From: Beroe ovata
Taxonomy: Eukaryota; Ctenophora; Nuda; Beroida; Beroidae
Direction of reading: 5' to 3'
Assembly (NCBI GenBank): GCA_946803715.1
Contig: CAMPET010000021.1
Location: forward strand, 454,226-518,225
DNA length: 64,000 nt
Under the pieces are notes generated by a model, which was not told where the DNA came from, made no database searches, and saw only the letters and a list, made by a program, of their open reading frames with translations. Shown in pieces: positions 45,482 to 56,965 of the stretch; positions within the stretch are counted from its first letter, which is position 1; every line of letters begins with the position of its first letter. The translations under genes and the position numbers were made by a program.

Positions 45482-46412
45482 ATGAGTGAACATGGAAGCA
45501 GTCCATTGTCGCGTGGCTCACCGAGCAATAAACGAGTTTGTCTATCCCCTAAACGTGAAGTTGAAGATCCTATGCCCCTGCTCCCAAATCTATCATTGGA
45601 TGTTCAAAACTTCATGTCCAGAATTAACATAACAGTCAGTGATTATATATCACAACAGTACTTAGTGAGAGGGTCTCCAAGCTATAAAGTTCTCAAGGTA
45701 AACTTCTTTTCTTATCTAGTAGAGTTTTACTTCTATTCCAGCAGCTGTACAGCCAATGACAGGAATCGAAGGATTCAAGTTATCAAGCCAGTGACGGTTA
45801 AGGAAGTTTAATCCATACTTAATTCGCCCGAGACTTTGCTGCAATGGGCAGCTCCACATTTTTTTAAATAAATGACATTGATTATGAAGTACATTATCTC
45901 CCGTCAATGATACCAACTTCCATCTTGTTTAAAGGATAAAATCCGGGAGTTTTGCCTATCACTGAAACCTACTGGAATGAAGGATGACACAAGCTGCAGT
46001 GTACTTTATCTTGTAAGTCCTTGCTCATTGCTCATTGCTCAATGCACATTATGATCTATCTTTCCCCAAGATATGAAATGGAAAATTCATGATAACTGTG
46101 TTCAGACCTCATATAATTATCATCCTGGTCAGGTGTACCAGTCACTGCCAGAGCTGAAGAGAACGGACGAAGCTGATTCAATTATCAGGAAAATGATTGG
46201 GAAACATATCCGGAATGCAAAATACAGAGCAAAGTGTAAACTAAGGGAATGGTGAGTGAAGAAATACAGTTGAATTGACTTAACCGTGACATAAGCTATT
46301 ACTCAATACCTACTTATCAGTCACTATTTTCAGTAAGATGACTGCTGAACAACGAGCAAATGCTAGGGAGAACAACCCAAAGTTGAATGCTGTAAGTGCA
46401 AAACATAGGTAA
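45482..46412 (+). CDS. Unrecognised basic small protein downstream of LIN37
   Basis: Four exons (45482-45697, 45935-46012, 46133-46251, 46334-46412) give 164 codons with fully consistent phase. The N-terminus is Ser/Pro-rich and basic (SPLSRGSPSNKRVCLSPKRE). A predicted helical middle follows (LSLDVQNFMSRINITVSDYI), then a strongly basic C-terminal part (IIRKMIGKHIRNAKYRAKCK). No catalytic motif or known domain is recognised. Nuclear localisation is likely from composition. The last coding exon contains a possible further donor (GCT|GTAAGT at about 46392), so an alternative 3' end exists. It lies about 250 bp after LIN37 on the same strand. Confidence 0.6.
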
Positions 46413-46577
46413 CACTACAACAGCTTCTTTGTGAATAGTAAAATCACTGTCCATTACATAACTAACACTCCTCTTATCTACTACCCATATAGATACATAA
46501 CGGATATTAAATTGCGTGAGATGTAAAATATAGATAGACTGATTAATATAGATCGACTCAATGTTTGTCTAAAAATA

Positions 46578-47890
46578 TCATGCTGTTGTTTCGCCAACTT
46601 CTACCATTTCTCTGCTTCCATCTCTGCTTCCGTGAAGAGGGAAGTGAGGCAGAATCCTAGACTTCCCTGTGTGGATACGGCTAGAGAAGTTCTGTATCAT
46701 TGAATTGAGGACCTGACTCGAATCTCCTCTACGGTCTGCACAGTATAACAAGGGGGTCGAAGTTGATGAGACAAGGAATAGAGTAGTTCCCGAGAAGTAT
46801 ATCAGCCATTTTTGTGTCCAGTTCAGAGTTTGACCCCTCCTCCATTTGTCCCCTCTATCCCCTCTCTCCTGACGTCACACACTTGAATTCATGGCGGCTA
46901 TGACCCACATTAGAATGGATGTCAGGTTACAGGACACGAATATTCCGGCTTCCGCATAGGATTAGCTGCCTTCTCTCGGCTCCTGTTTTTGTTGGATTCT
47001 GTCGCTGGACCGTGGACGGTCTTTATTACGGGATAGATGCACGACCTGAATAAGTAATTGTAATTCAAATTGAGTCAAGTAAGTTAGGGACCGAGATGTG
47101 TCGATAAAACCGGTATTGAATAACAAGATAAAAAACAAAGTGGGTGTAAACCGGTTTTACCTGTACCACTGTGGAGACACAGAGTATTGTAACCGGTAGC
47201 GCAGAACGCTGCTACGAACTAGCCCATCCTGTCCAGCTGTGAGCGATGCTGCTAGACCGAGGGAAGAGAAACCAAATTTCAATACGAATATTTTGTAAGG
47301 CGAGAATACTTCTGTTGGGATGTTAGATGAGGATCTCATCACATCAATCATGGCAACTATCACTGAGAATAGCGCATACGTGATGATTGAAGCAATGATC
47401 CATTGTCTGCTGATGAAACTGCTGAATGGGCGTGTTATTTTCTTAGCTCACACTACACAGGGTATGGTGTTAACTGGTGTACTGGTTCTGATACTGGTTC
47501 CCACAATCAGAAAGCTGGGCATGGCGAGAATACTCCCCACCCTCCCCCTCAAGTAGAAGAGAGAGAGCAGAGCTATATTCTGCCCTGTCACCCCAGCACC
47601 GATACACAGATCAACAATACCGTTAGTTGAGTGGAGCAGAGACACGAACACTGAGACTTGAGGTTTGTAGTACCTGACTATCATGTTGTTAAGAGGTAGA
47701 CACACACAACAGATCAGAGCGTTGCAAATGATCACTGCAACTGCTACTGTCAAGTCAAGTCTTGATCGTGGTGATGGTGGGTGATGAACTTCAGGTGCTG
47801 TCACTTTCTGTATCCAGAACAAGTCTATGAGATGTTGCTCTGTGTTGATACTGTGGAGTGTGCATAGAGCAAGGAATAGGATTACTGATC
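46578..47890 (-). pseudogene. Rhodopsin-like 7TM receptor, apparently interrupted
   Basis: Minus-strand frame from about 47880 encodes hydrophobic helices: VAVAVIICNALICCVCLPL (TM1-like), VSVFVSLLHSTNGIVDLCIG (TM2-like), then after a TGA at 47448-47450 in the same frame WIIASIITYALFSVIVAMIDV and FVLKFGFSSLGLAASLTAG. Around 46900 lies ILMWVIAAMNSSV (TM6-like). The last helix (YFSGTTLFLVSSTSTPLLYCADRR) replaces NPxxY with STPLLY, followed by a cytoplasmic tail to the TGA at 46578. The TGA at 47448 is either a true nonsense mutation or part of a very small intron (GTAGTG to TTCAG, 35-38 bases). Further stops lie in the presumed third loop, where an intron (47157 to about 47053) is plausible. Status uncertain between gene and pseudogene. 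Confidence 0.55.
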
Positions 47891-47899
47891 ATTGGATAT

Positions 47900-48975
47900 C
47901 GAGGAATAGTGATGCATTAGCATGGAGATATTTCATGGAATTTCGTTGGAAAGATTGGATCCTGTCTTTATCACAATAGAAAGTCGCATTCATCAGAAAC
48001 CCCTACAATCAACGGTGGGTTGGAGAATAAACTCAATAAGAGCAAGTTCAAATAGAAAGGTGAATGATATTGGTTCATTACCTCATGCGAGGCCATTACC
48101 ATGTTTTGGCAATATGTACAATGTACATTGTACAACGAGAAATTATCATCAATGGGTACTTCTTTCAACAAGAATTAACAGTGATTTTATGGCCCCGGTT
48201 ATGTGGATTCCACATAACCATGAAATTCTTGTCTGATGTGGAGGAATTTTGATCGTTTTGACTGTGTGTGTGTGCTCACTGCTCAGGACATATGCATCTT
48301 ATTCCAGCTGGTGTTCCACAATTGTGTATCCCGGAACAGGGGCTACTGCCCAATGAACCTGCCCACACCTATCTTGAACATTTCTTGCTGAGGTGACAAA
48401 TTTGCAGAGAAAATGATTTTAAGGAGTGCTGCTTTCATCAAATATTCATGGTGGCCAGATAGCTGGATGCTGCCTTCTGGTCTCAATTTGGATTTTGGGA
48501 TGATTGCCTTGATTCCTACTAGCCTGTGATGGTGCCCGAATTGCATCGTCACACCATATGGAGTATGGTTGTTGATGATATTCTACACAGGAAAGAAGCA
48601 ACATCATGTCTTTCGGCCCATTCTAAGTATCTACAGACAAAGCATCATATAGAGTTGTCTATCACTGGATGTCAAATTGCGCAGCAGGCAGGAACGCACT
48701 GGTGGGAGTGAACTGATAAGACAGTTCGTTTTACTGAGTGTTGCTCCGTGGGAGGGCTACCATGACGTGAAAATCGTATGTGACCGTGACCAATGGCCAT
48801 CCATAACGGGACAACTCTCCGATTGTTGGAATATTCGTAACGCGCGGTATTGTTTTTTTGCCAGTTTCAGCGCGCGTTGTGAGCTAGCTGTTACATGACA
48901 GCGCGCGCGCGTATGCTGTTTATTTAGATGTCGATCACTGTGAGCAGTGAGGCAATGCAATGCCCCACTTTGTAG
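47900..48975. other. No gene recognised
   Basis: Short frames only. A minus-strand frame at 48343-48552 has plausible composition but no splice-site or family support. A CpG-rich, (GC)n-containing patch lies at 48840-48915. Confidence 0.4.
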
Positions 48976-49134
48976 TCAGCAGATAAAGCACACAAGGGTA
49001 ACCGATGGTTTAACCAGTGTGCTGTCTCTGCTGACATGCCTAATGGTATGCACCAGGGGCATTCCCTGAGATATGTCAACAGAGACAGCACACTGGTTAA
49101 ACCATCGGTTACCCTTGAGTGCTTAATGTGCTGA
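48976..49134. mobile_element. Long hairpin / foldback element
   Basis: Inverted arms of about 60 bp (48976-49037 and 49073-49134) pair almost completely through aagggtaaccgatggtttaa and its complement, with a few mismatches near the outer ends, around a 35-base loop. No target-site duplication found. It could be a MITE or a transcribed hairpin; there is no family match. Confidence 0.8.
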
Positions 49135-49720
49135 TCACATTGTTGGTACTCACAAGTTTATTTCAATATATGCGGAGTCTGGAGGCTGTTAGTTTGAGGG
49201 GGTATTAAACCGTAACTTAATAGCTATAAGTGGCCAATTTCCGGGAAAGGGGAGCACTCCTGTCTTCTTCATTTGGTTACCAACTTTTAGAAATTACCCC
49301 ACAAGCCTGTCATCTACGATCTACATATATGTTTGCATGAAACTCAGTGTCTAGTTTCTACCGTCCATCAGCTGTCCTTCAGTTATCGAGATATTGTTCA
49401 ATACCAGGCGACGGTCATTGAAATAGTAACAAAAATAGTGCCAGGTGATCATGGTATGGGGACAGTCAATGATTGGACCTACCGCCCAATTCCCGTGTGT
49501 CTAGTCTATTCGTCACTGGAGGACCTAATGACGCATGATCAGATGACGACGCGCCCATAACATTGAGGCAGGCTAGCACTCTAGCAGTGGGCTGTGGTCA
49601 TGTGACCAAGCATCTGGCGCCTGTAGGTCATGTGACATCTGTCGTAACATGTAATTATTGGGAGCTCTGCCCCAATCATTGCCAGCTAACTTGACCCAGC
49701 CATACAGACATGAAGTTTGG

Positions 49721-49729
49721 GTATAAATA
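49721..49729 (+). promoter_or_regulatory. TATA box of the homeobox gene
   Basis: gtataaata lies about 70 bases before the ATG at 49793, allowing a short 5' leader. No competing ATG lies between it and the start. Confidence 0.5.
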
Positions 49730-49792
49730 CCAGGATAAATATGGATAAAACGCATCGGATAATCCCTCAATTTCAGTTTCCATCTACACACC

Positions 49793-50641
49793 ATGAAGTT
49801 AGAGCCGTGTGACCCACCTCTAATTGACCCTCTCTTTGGAGCTGAGCATCTCCAAGTCTCCACCGCAACATCAAACACAAGACCAACTATACTCCTGTCA
49901 AACACAACATCACCTCTATTATCTGATAGCGAGCTGCAACCTCTCACATTCAAGTCCCCTCTTGTCGCTCAGCTATCCCCCTTGCAGGTGATCTCTCACT
50001 GGACACCTACTTCTTCCTTCAACCTTTCCTCCAATTACTTTGAGAAGATTGCTGCTATGCTCACAGAGAACAAGGCCCATGATACCATGGATATCAATAT
50101 TTGTCCCACGTCTTATCCCAAGATCGAATCTCTTTTGAAGCCTGATCCCAATATCATCGAGTTGAAAGCTCCTTGCCCTGATGAAAACATATTCCATCCT
50201 CAAATCGGATCAAAAGGCAGAACTAGCCCTCTTAGGTCCACTCCAGTTGAACGAACTCCCCTCCTCTCTGACAGCGTCAACACAACAACCACCACAGAAC
50301 AGAAACCATCTCTCAAACGAAAATCACCGGAGACAACCGACAAGTCATCGTCACACGACCCGATTCTCCTCACTCGGGCCGAGATTGACGAATCACGTGA
50401 GAGACTTCGGGCAAAACGGCCGCGTCTCCGCCACGAGATAGGACGTGATAAAGTGGACGTTTTGGAGAACTGGTACGAGAAATACTCGTATCTGAGCAAA
50501 GAGGGGCGTCAAGTACTGGCTGAACGAACTGGGCTACCTGTCAAGACGGTCATGTACTGGTTCCAGAACAAGAGACGAACCATGAAACAGAAAACTGGGA
50601 TCGATCAATCCACGTCCATGGCAAGACTTATGAAATGCTAA
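49793..50641 (+). CDS. Divergent homeodomain transcription factor
   Basis: Single exon, 282 residues. A long low-complexity N-terminal half rich in Ser, Thr, Pro precedes a C-terminal homeodomain at about residues 206-268. It begins RPRLRHEIGRDKVDVLENWY and has helix 3 VKTVMYWFQNKRRTMKQ. Canonical residues are present: R5, L16, W48, F49, Q50, N51, R53. Position 20 is Tyr instead of the usual Phe, and 47 is Tyr. After the domain only about 15 residues remain. DNA binding is therefore expected. Q50 suggests a TAAT-type core, but I cannot place it in ANTP, PRD, TALE, LIM or other named classes. A TATA box sits upstream. It may be a lineage-restricted homeobox gene. Confidence 0.9.
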   Translation: MKLEPCDPPLIDPLFGAEHLQVSTATSNTRPTILLSNTTSPLLSDSELQPLTFKSPLVAQLSPLQVISHWTPTSSFNLSSNYFEKIAAMLTENKAHDTMDINICPTSYPKIESLLKPDPNIIELKAPCPDENIFHPQIGSKGRTSPLRSTPVERTPLLSDSVNTTTTTEQKPSLKRKSPETTDKSSSHDPILLTRAEIDESRERLRAKRPRLRHEIGRDKVDVLENWYEKYSYLSKEGRQVLAERTGLPVKTVMYWFQNKRRTMKQKTGIDQSTSMARLMKC

Positions 50642-50836
50642 ACCCACCGAAGTTTTGGATACCTTATTTTGTTTCTTTTTGGGAGCTATCGTTAATCAAT
50701 ATGTACTCATTTTATCGTTTCAAAACGTGAAAAAGTAAAACAATGGACTTATCATTGTGTCCCATTATCATTGCGATCGATATTCATCTTCAATTTACGA
50801 GCCCTCCATAGATCATCCACTTTAAATCATACTGCC

Positions 50837-51790
50837 ATGATTCCGCTCATAACAACCAATATTTTCACTCAGGAAGTTGACGCCCGGTTTGTATCAATGC
50901 TGCAGTCTGACATCAGAAAGGACGCCACCAGCCCGATACCCGACCCCGACCTGAACATGCCTGAATCTGACCCAGCCCTCATATCAACTCTCGTGACACT
51001 GGCTGCGACTCAGAAGAGAGGCACTCTCAATAAACTGCCTCATTCCGCTTTCTCTGGATTAATCACAGGACTAAATAACATGGCGAGTAGAAGCGATAGC
51101 GAGGTTCTGGGTACTGGGGCCGCTGGTGAAGTGGAACTCAGAGACGACCACTCCGCCAAATCACTGCCGCTCCCCAGGGTTGTGGGGTCCAGGTCACCCG
51201 ACAGTCTCTTCAGGGTTCATAACAATCAACGCTATGATAGCTCAGAGCACGGTCAAACTACTGTCGACCACTATAATTCTAACACGGTTAACAATAATCA
51301 GGAGGAAGTACACAGTAACAATAACAACAACATCAGTAACAAAATACTGGAAAATCCCCCTACTAGTAACAACAACATTTCCCCTGTACGTCCCATTCCC
51401 CAAACACTAGGGACGACCACACCTCGACCCAACAAACACCAGAGTAGTGAGGAGTCCAGTTTCGAAACGTTCAACCCAAGTCCAGCATCCAGACAGTCTC
51501 CCGGCCGACCCATCCAGCCCTCCTCCAAACCACATTCCGCTATGCCGAGTGCAATTCCGACTAGGCCCAGGAAGTCCCCTCCTCCCCGTGGGCAAAAGCG
51601 AGTGGTGAACGAGGTGTGCGACCACAAACTCAAGTTCATATCGGGAGCCACGTACGCGTGCACAAATTGTAGCGATTATTTCGAGAGACTGCCCGCAGAA
51701 TGCGTATCTTGTCAGATTTGTGGTAAACAGTTCACACACCGTCACCTGTTACTACAGCACAATAATGAGGTCCATGCTGTCACTAGATAA
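50837..51790 (+). CDS. C2H2 zinc-finger protein with Asn-rich linker
   Basis: Open frame of about 318 residues from the ATG at 50837. A strong acceptor-like sequence (ttttcactcag|gaagtt, near 50873, phase 0) suggests the visible start may instead be an internal exon. The middle is low-complexity, rich in Asn, Ser and Pro. The last 60 residues hold a Cys/His region: VCDHKLKFISGATYACTNCS, then a C2H2 finger CQICGKQFTHRHLLLQHNNEVH (spacing C-x2-C-x12-H-x4-H), ending four residues before the stop. The upstream CxxC pair could form an additional zinc site. Probable nuclear DNA-binding or adaptor protein; family not recognised. It follows the homeobox gene by under 200 bp. Confidence 0.72.
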   Translation: MIPLITTNIFTQEVDARFVSMLQSDIRKDATSPIPDPDLNMPESDPALISTLVTLAATQKRGTLNKLPHSAFSGLITGLNNMASRSDSEVLGTGAAGEVELRDDHSAKSLPLPRVVGSRSPDSLFRVHNNQRYDSSEHGQTTVDHYNSNTVNNNQEEVHSNNNNNISNKILENPPTSNNNISPVRPIPQTLGTTTPRPNKHQSSEESSFETFNPSPASRQSPGRPIQPSSKPHSAMPSAIPTRPRKSPPPRGQKRVVNEVCDHKLKFISGATYACTNCSDYFERLPAECVSCQICGKQFTHRHLLLQHNNEVHAVTR

Positions 51791-52030
51791 CACGAATGAA
51801 TATTGATTGGTGCTAATTGGTAAGAACTGAATGTTTAATGTGTGGACGATTAGAACAGAGCAAATCAATTAACGGAAGATTTGTGATTGATTTTATTTTT
51901 TGCTAATGGGCATCTTGACTTTCAGTTTCTGACTTTCTGAGTATCTGTATAGCAAGAAGTGAATGATAATTTTGATCAGTAAATCATTTAATCTATCGCT
52001 GAACAATGTAATGTCATCTCTTAGCTAAAC

Positions 52031-53419
52031 ATGGGTAAGAAGATATCCACGAAGCGATCGGCAGCAAAGAAGACAGGGTTCCAGAGGAAATACTCTGGAA
52101 TTTTCAAAGAGAAGGCTGAGAGTGGAGGAGAGGGTAAGTTATCAGTGGTTATATAGCAATAGTTACATAACAGTGTGATAATGATATCACTTGCCAGATA
52201 TTTGATCTGTCCTAGCTTAGTTTCCGTGTGTCAGCTATTGGTTGGGCGGTGTCACTACGTACTACTCCATTGTAACACTAACAGTACTTAAAGTTGAAGT
52301 TGATAGAATGTTACCACTCTATACAGTATAGTATGGGCTTGAAAAAGGCGAGTGGTGGTGCTGTAAGTTCAGGCACTCACATGTCATGACACTCACATAT
52401 TATCGTTCTTCAGTAAGAACGAAGAAAGTGAAGAAGATTGATACCGGTTCGAAGCAGAAGAAGCACAGTACTGCAGTTCTGAAGGAAGGGGACAGTACTG
52501 TGACAGATGAGAAACTGGGAGATGATAAGAAAGTTCAATGTGAAGATGAAGGAAAGAATGGGAAGAAACCCGGGAAAAAAGCTCGATTTATCCTCTTTGT
52601 CGGTATGTCACGAAGTATCAATTATGTAAAGGTATCAAGTCAATCGATAAATCCGTTTTGAAGTTATTCCAAATCCCACTCTGATTGTACAGTTTTTGCG
52701 ATAAGGGGTTGTGTCGGCCCTTAACTTGGGGACCGATTATCGAATTGGCATGAAATTGTGGCTGTCCGACTTTCTATGGTCCTCTATAACATGGTCCTCT
52801 TTTTTTATAACAACAATAGCTAAAATAATCGACAAAATACGAAACCATAACCTATCTCATCGCAGGGAATCTATCTTATACGACAACCAAAGAATCCCTG
52901 GAAAAACATTTCAAAAAAGCAGGTGTGTACATTGTCATATGCGTAACTATAAGCCGATGATCAACTGAAGATGCTTTCATGGCTCATGCATTTGCATCTC
53001 ATTTTCAATGCCCCAACAACTGAAATTGCAGGACCTCTACTAGATGTGAGACTTTTGCTCAATGCACAGAAGGAGCCCAAAGGTTGTGCATTTGTCGAGT
53101 ATAAAACATCAGCAGCCATGTTGGTGAGTAAAGTGCTATTGTTTACAAATTATGCGTGATTTGACGGGAAAATTCTTTAAAGATTCCCCCGTTTTGAATA
53201 TCATCCAAATTGAGACCAATTTTTCAGAACGCTCTCCTTTACCACCATACCACGTTCGAAGACAGGAAGATCAACGTGGAAATGACTGTGGGAGGGGGTG
53301 GAAACAGCACCTCGAGGAAGAAGAAGATTCAGGAGAAGAGGACGAAATCCAATGAGCTGATCCACAAGATGCTGGTTCAGAAGAAAAAGTCCGCATCGGG
53401 CGTGGAGCCAATCAAGTGA
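52031..53419 (+). CDS. Nop6-like nucleolar RRM protein
   Basis: Five exons (52031-52133, 52414-52602, 52866-52922, 53032-53123, 53228-53419) total exactly 211 codons. A very basic N-terminus (MGKKISTKRSAAKKTGFQRK) and Lys-rich linker lead to one RRM: RFILFVGNLSYTTTKESLEK (RNP2) and KEPKGCAFVEYKTSA (RNP1). It is followed by the signature INVEMTVGGGGNSTSRKKKI that I associate with Nop6-type proteins. The tail is basic. The family acts in early 90S/40S ribosome assembly in the nucleolus. The assignment rests on the post-RRM Gly/Asn/Ser-Arg-Lys motif, so the family call is good but orthology is not proven. Confidence 0.82.
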
Positions 53420-56400
53420 TGCATCCATATCAATGGACTTAGCAGTTCGAGTTCCATATCACTTGTACTCTCAAAAAACATCAGTTTCGTGCCCAATTTT
53501 GTCTGGCATGGGTTTTTATCAAGTTTGATGTCCTGATGAACCACATTATATTCCGAATTGAAATATTTAGTTTTGCTTGTCAGGTCCAAGAGAGAAGTAG
53601 GACATTCCGGGCAAGTGGGAACATGAGCGAAAAGCAAAAATTGCGTTAAGTCATATTCAAAATGCGCCCAGACCAACAAATGCGATTCTATCAGAGCTGT
53701 TATTGACTGATTGAAATTTGCGTCCTTTTTGTTTTTGAATGAGTGATTCAAAAAAGGGCGCAAATTGCGATCAAAGGGCGCATCAAGGGGCGGATCAGTC
53801 AATAACAGGTCTGAGTGAAGCGTATCTAAATTTTGAGTGCAATTGGGCAAAAATTGTTAGGGTTATCATGGTATGTCGCACTTCTGAGATTTGCCGTTCT
53901 CCAGATCCACAATGTGGAATTACTTCCTGCAGTTCCACATCTGAGATTTAGCCGTTACTAACTGTGCACGGGATATACGATCTCTATACTGTCTCGCGCT
54001 TTCACTTAATCCAGCTATGATTGTATGAAATTGAAAGCACTGTATAGTACGTGGGTGCTTCTGTTCGTGCTACTATGGTGCGAAAGCAAGTTACAATTGT
54101 TCATGAGGCCACCGCCAAGGCTTGTTACTAGTATATAGCTGAGTGTTATAGAATAGAGGTGTTTACCACCATGGCAATTATATACGATCAATGCAGCAGT
54201 AGCTGTAATTAGAGGGCATCACTGTGGCATAGATAGCTGGGATCATGGAGGGGCCGCGTAGGGAGAGCAGCATCACCCCCCCAGTTATATGCAGCTTTGT
54301 ACTCGCGTATAACTATACCATTGTTATATGCTGTAGGTGATCGGACTTGTTGCTTGTATTCAGTGAGTAGCCTAGCATTTCTTGCAACTTTATAATTATA
54401 CTCAAACTTTACATTGACAGAATTCAATGTATCCTCGAATTGTGGTAATAGTATTACAAAAAGGACAAGACTAAACACTCATCCCCCACCAAGATGAATG
54501 AGGGGCCTCATAAAGGCCATTCTCAGTCTTCATTGGTAACCCAGTAAACAAGGTTTACGACTCCATTGGCCTCAGTACAGGTTGAGGTGTACTGCTCTCA
54601 GTCCTTCTGGATCTGCTGCTGGTGTGACGTGATGTTACTGAAACTGAAAGTTTGAAACGTGCTTCTACTTCTTAAGTAGCTACTAGTACTAGCCATGGTC
54701 ACGTATATACATTCCACCCTGCAGCTCCCCGTCACCAGGAGATCATTTTATAGGGAATCCACATTGCAGTTGCACTTCAAGTCCACTCGTTCGCAAATGC
54801 AATGCGCATAGAAATAGTATTAACTTCTCCCGACGCCTCGCCTTGACACAAGCTCGGCGGAGAGGTGAGACATATCCAACACGCATATTCAATTTCAAAG
54901 TGTAAGCATACGGGATATAAAGCCGAAGTAGAATTCTTGTGCAGTTTAGTGTAGCCAAATATGTATCAGTTTGTGAGTCGCCCATTTTAATATTCCACAA
55001 CTTTTCTTTTCCGTTTCCAGTTTCCAACATTTCAAACTTGATGAAAGCTTAACTAAAGGGAGGCATTGGCAAGAAACAATACGGAACTTTATACATTGTC
55101 AATTCCGCCTTTTCCCATCCACTTCCAAATATATTGATAAGTTGATAGTGGTCAATATAGGACAACTTGATGCACTAGATGGCCAGGGTACTAACTTAAG
55201 TACTAAATCCTAGAAGAAGATTGTTATATTAGAAGCATCTTTCCATGACATACTTTTTGATGCTACACGTCTTGTTACTTGCTACACTTGGTCCATGAGA
55301 TGTTTATCAAAATCATGATATTTTTCCCTCTCTCATAATAACCTGCAAAAGCTCTGTACAGTGTAGTTGTACGCGACTGATTATGGTAAAACCGTCTAAC
55401 AGTAACACAACCATCCTACAAATTTAGACAAAGTTAGGACGCACATTTACCAGAAGCTATAATCAGTTGAAACATATGAATATTTGGTTTACAGATCACT
55501 TTTACCGATCATGATGTGTACAATGTGATGTACAATTGTAAACGCTGGTTTGGTCACGATCAGTGCTCATTGTGAAACAGCTTTATATCAGAGTACAATA
55601 CTATTACTATGGCTGTCTGCGCACCTAGCCTAAATCCAGATTCAATATCCCAAACCCACTCTCTCTTTGTACCTAGTCCCACAAGGGTATAATTACCACC
55701 ACTTGATTCAGGATTCTTCCCACTGCGAGCAAAATCAAAATATCCCAGTTCAAATCCCTTATTATTCAAAACCTCTTCTCTCAGTCTCACCTCTGACTCT
55801 AGCCTGTATAATTACCGTCCCTAATTTAAATCACCCTCCATCATTATTCCAATCTCTCTTCCTCCCTGGTTTAACCCCTACCTCTTACCCTGAACAATGC
55901 GGCTCCTCGCTGCTCTCGAACTGCAGCACTGTACGTGCCTGCATGGTGGAGGTATTGAACTACAGTTTCCATGCTATGTGAATTTGTATAACATGCGACG
56001 CGTAACCCCACCAGCTATGCAGTATACCAGCTTCATGCTCTTTGCCCTTGTTCCTTTCATGTTCCTTTATGCGTTATATATACTCAGTGATGCCTATAGT
56101 CCTCACAGTACTCACTAAGTAGTGACCATACTCAGCAGTTTTCCCCCGTATAGCTGGCCAGTAGTTTGGCCTTCACAATTTACATACTCGGTAGCAGTCT
56201 TTGCATCAATTATATAGTGTTCACCCGTGTGAGCAGGTTCTGCATGATTCCTCGATTTTTCTTCGGTCACGGCCATGGTCAGTGGTTCTGCTATGTGTGA
56301 GAAGCCACGGAATTTGTTTGTAGTTGTTAACACCTAGACTCAAGCATTAATGACTGGAATTCTTCTTCAATCGGTCTCTAAAGCTTTGAGCATAGAACTA

Positions 56401-56965
56401 GAAGTAAAACCTTTGAAGTTAGATTATCGCACTATGTTCACATAATCTACGCATATGATAGTAATAAGAACTGGTTAAATCAATATCTATTTTGTGCTAA
56501 GTTCCTGATATCATTTTGCTCAAAGGATGTGCATATTTTATCAAGGAAGCTGTCGATCGAGTCAGGTAATAAGAGCTGAGCACTGAGCTGTCAGAGACAG
56601 TCGACTGCGACAGATTATCAGCTATTTGTTAAGACTGGTAAAATGCATGGGTTGTGACCACTGGTCAGCAATAAATAAATTGGACATCAGTTTTTCTTTG
56701 ATCATATATTGTAGCCTCTCATGCAGTGGTCAGTTTAAAATGCCTTTCCAGGTATTTGCAATGCTTGTTTAATGTGTTTTTGAAAGGGTCATTATAAATC
56801 ATTGAGTGTTAGCACTTGATACTTGAACTAGAAGTTGAATAATGTACTATCAGCTGTTGGTTTTTTTGATGTTTCGATGGCGAAAACATCTTGGTTAGTA
56901 TCATTTGAGATTGTCACTAACTTCTAGCACTGAGCTGTTGCACAACCCATTACAGGCACTATATT
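53420..56965. other. 3.5-kb intergenic stretch without recognised genes
   Basis: No splice-supported coding sequence seen. It contains one short inverted-repeat element (53691-53814). Open frames at 53377-53850 (-) and 54743-55030 (-) lack motif or exon support. The stretch may hold regulatory DNA for the K2P gene. Confidence 0.45.
53691..53814. mobile_element. Short element with terminal inverted repeats
   Basis: Ends tcagagctgttattgactga and its complement (53691-53711 and 53794-53814, one mismatch in 21) enclose about 80 bases with repeated aagggcg/aaggggcg phrases. No target-site duplication seen. MITE-like, unrelated in sequence to the TTGTAGG family. Confidence 0.6.

Noticed and set aside
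48343-48552. Minus frame with plausible composition (VGIKAIIPKSKLRPEGS)
   Set aside because: Short, isolated, without splice partners or a recognised family; kept only as intergenic.
53377-53850. 157-residue minus frame after the Nop6-like gene
   Set aside because: No splice or motif support; it covers the 3' flank and the small inverted-repeat element.
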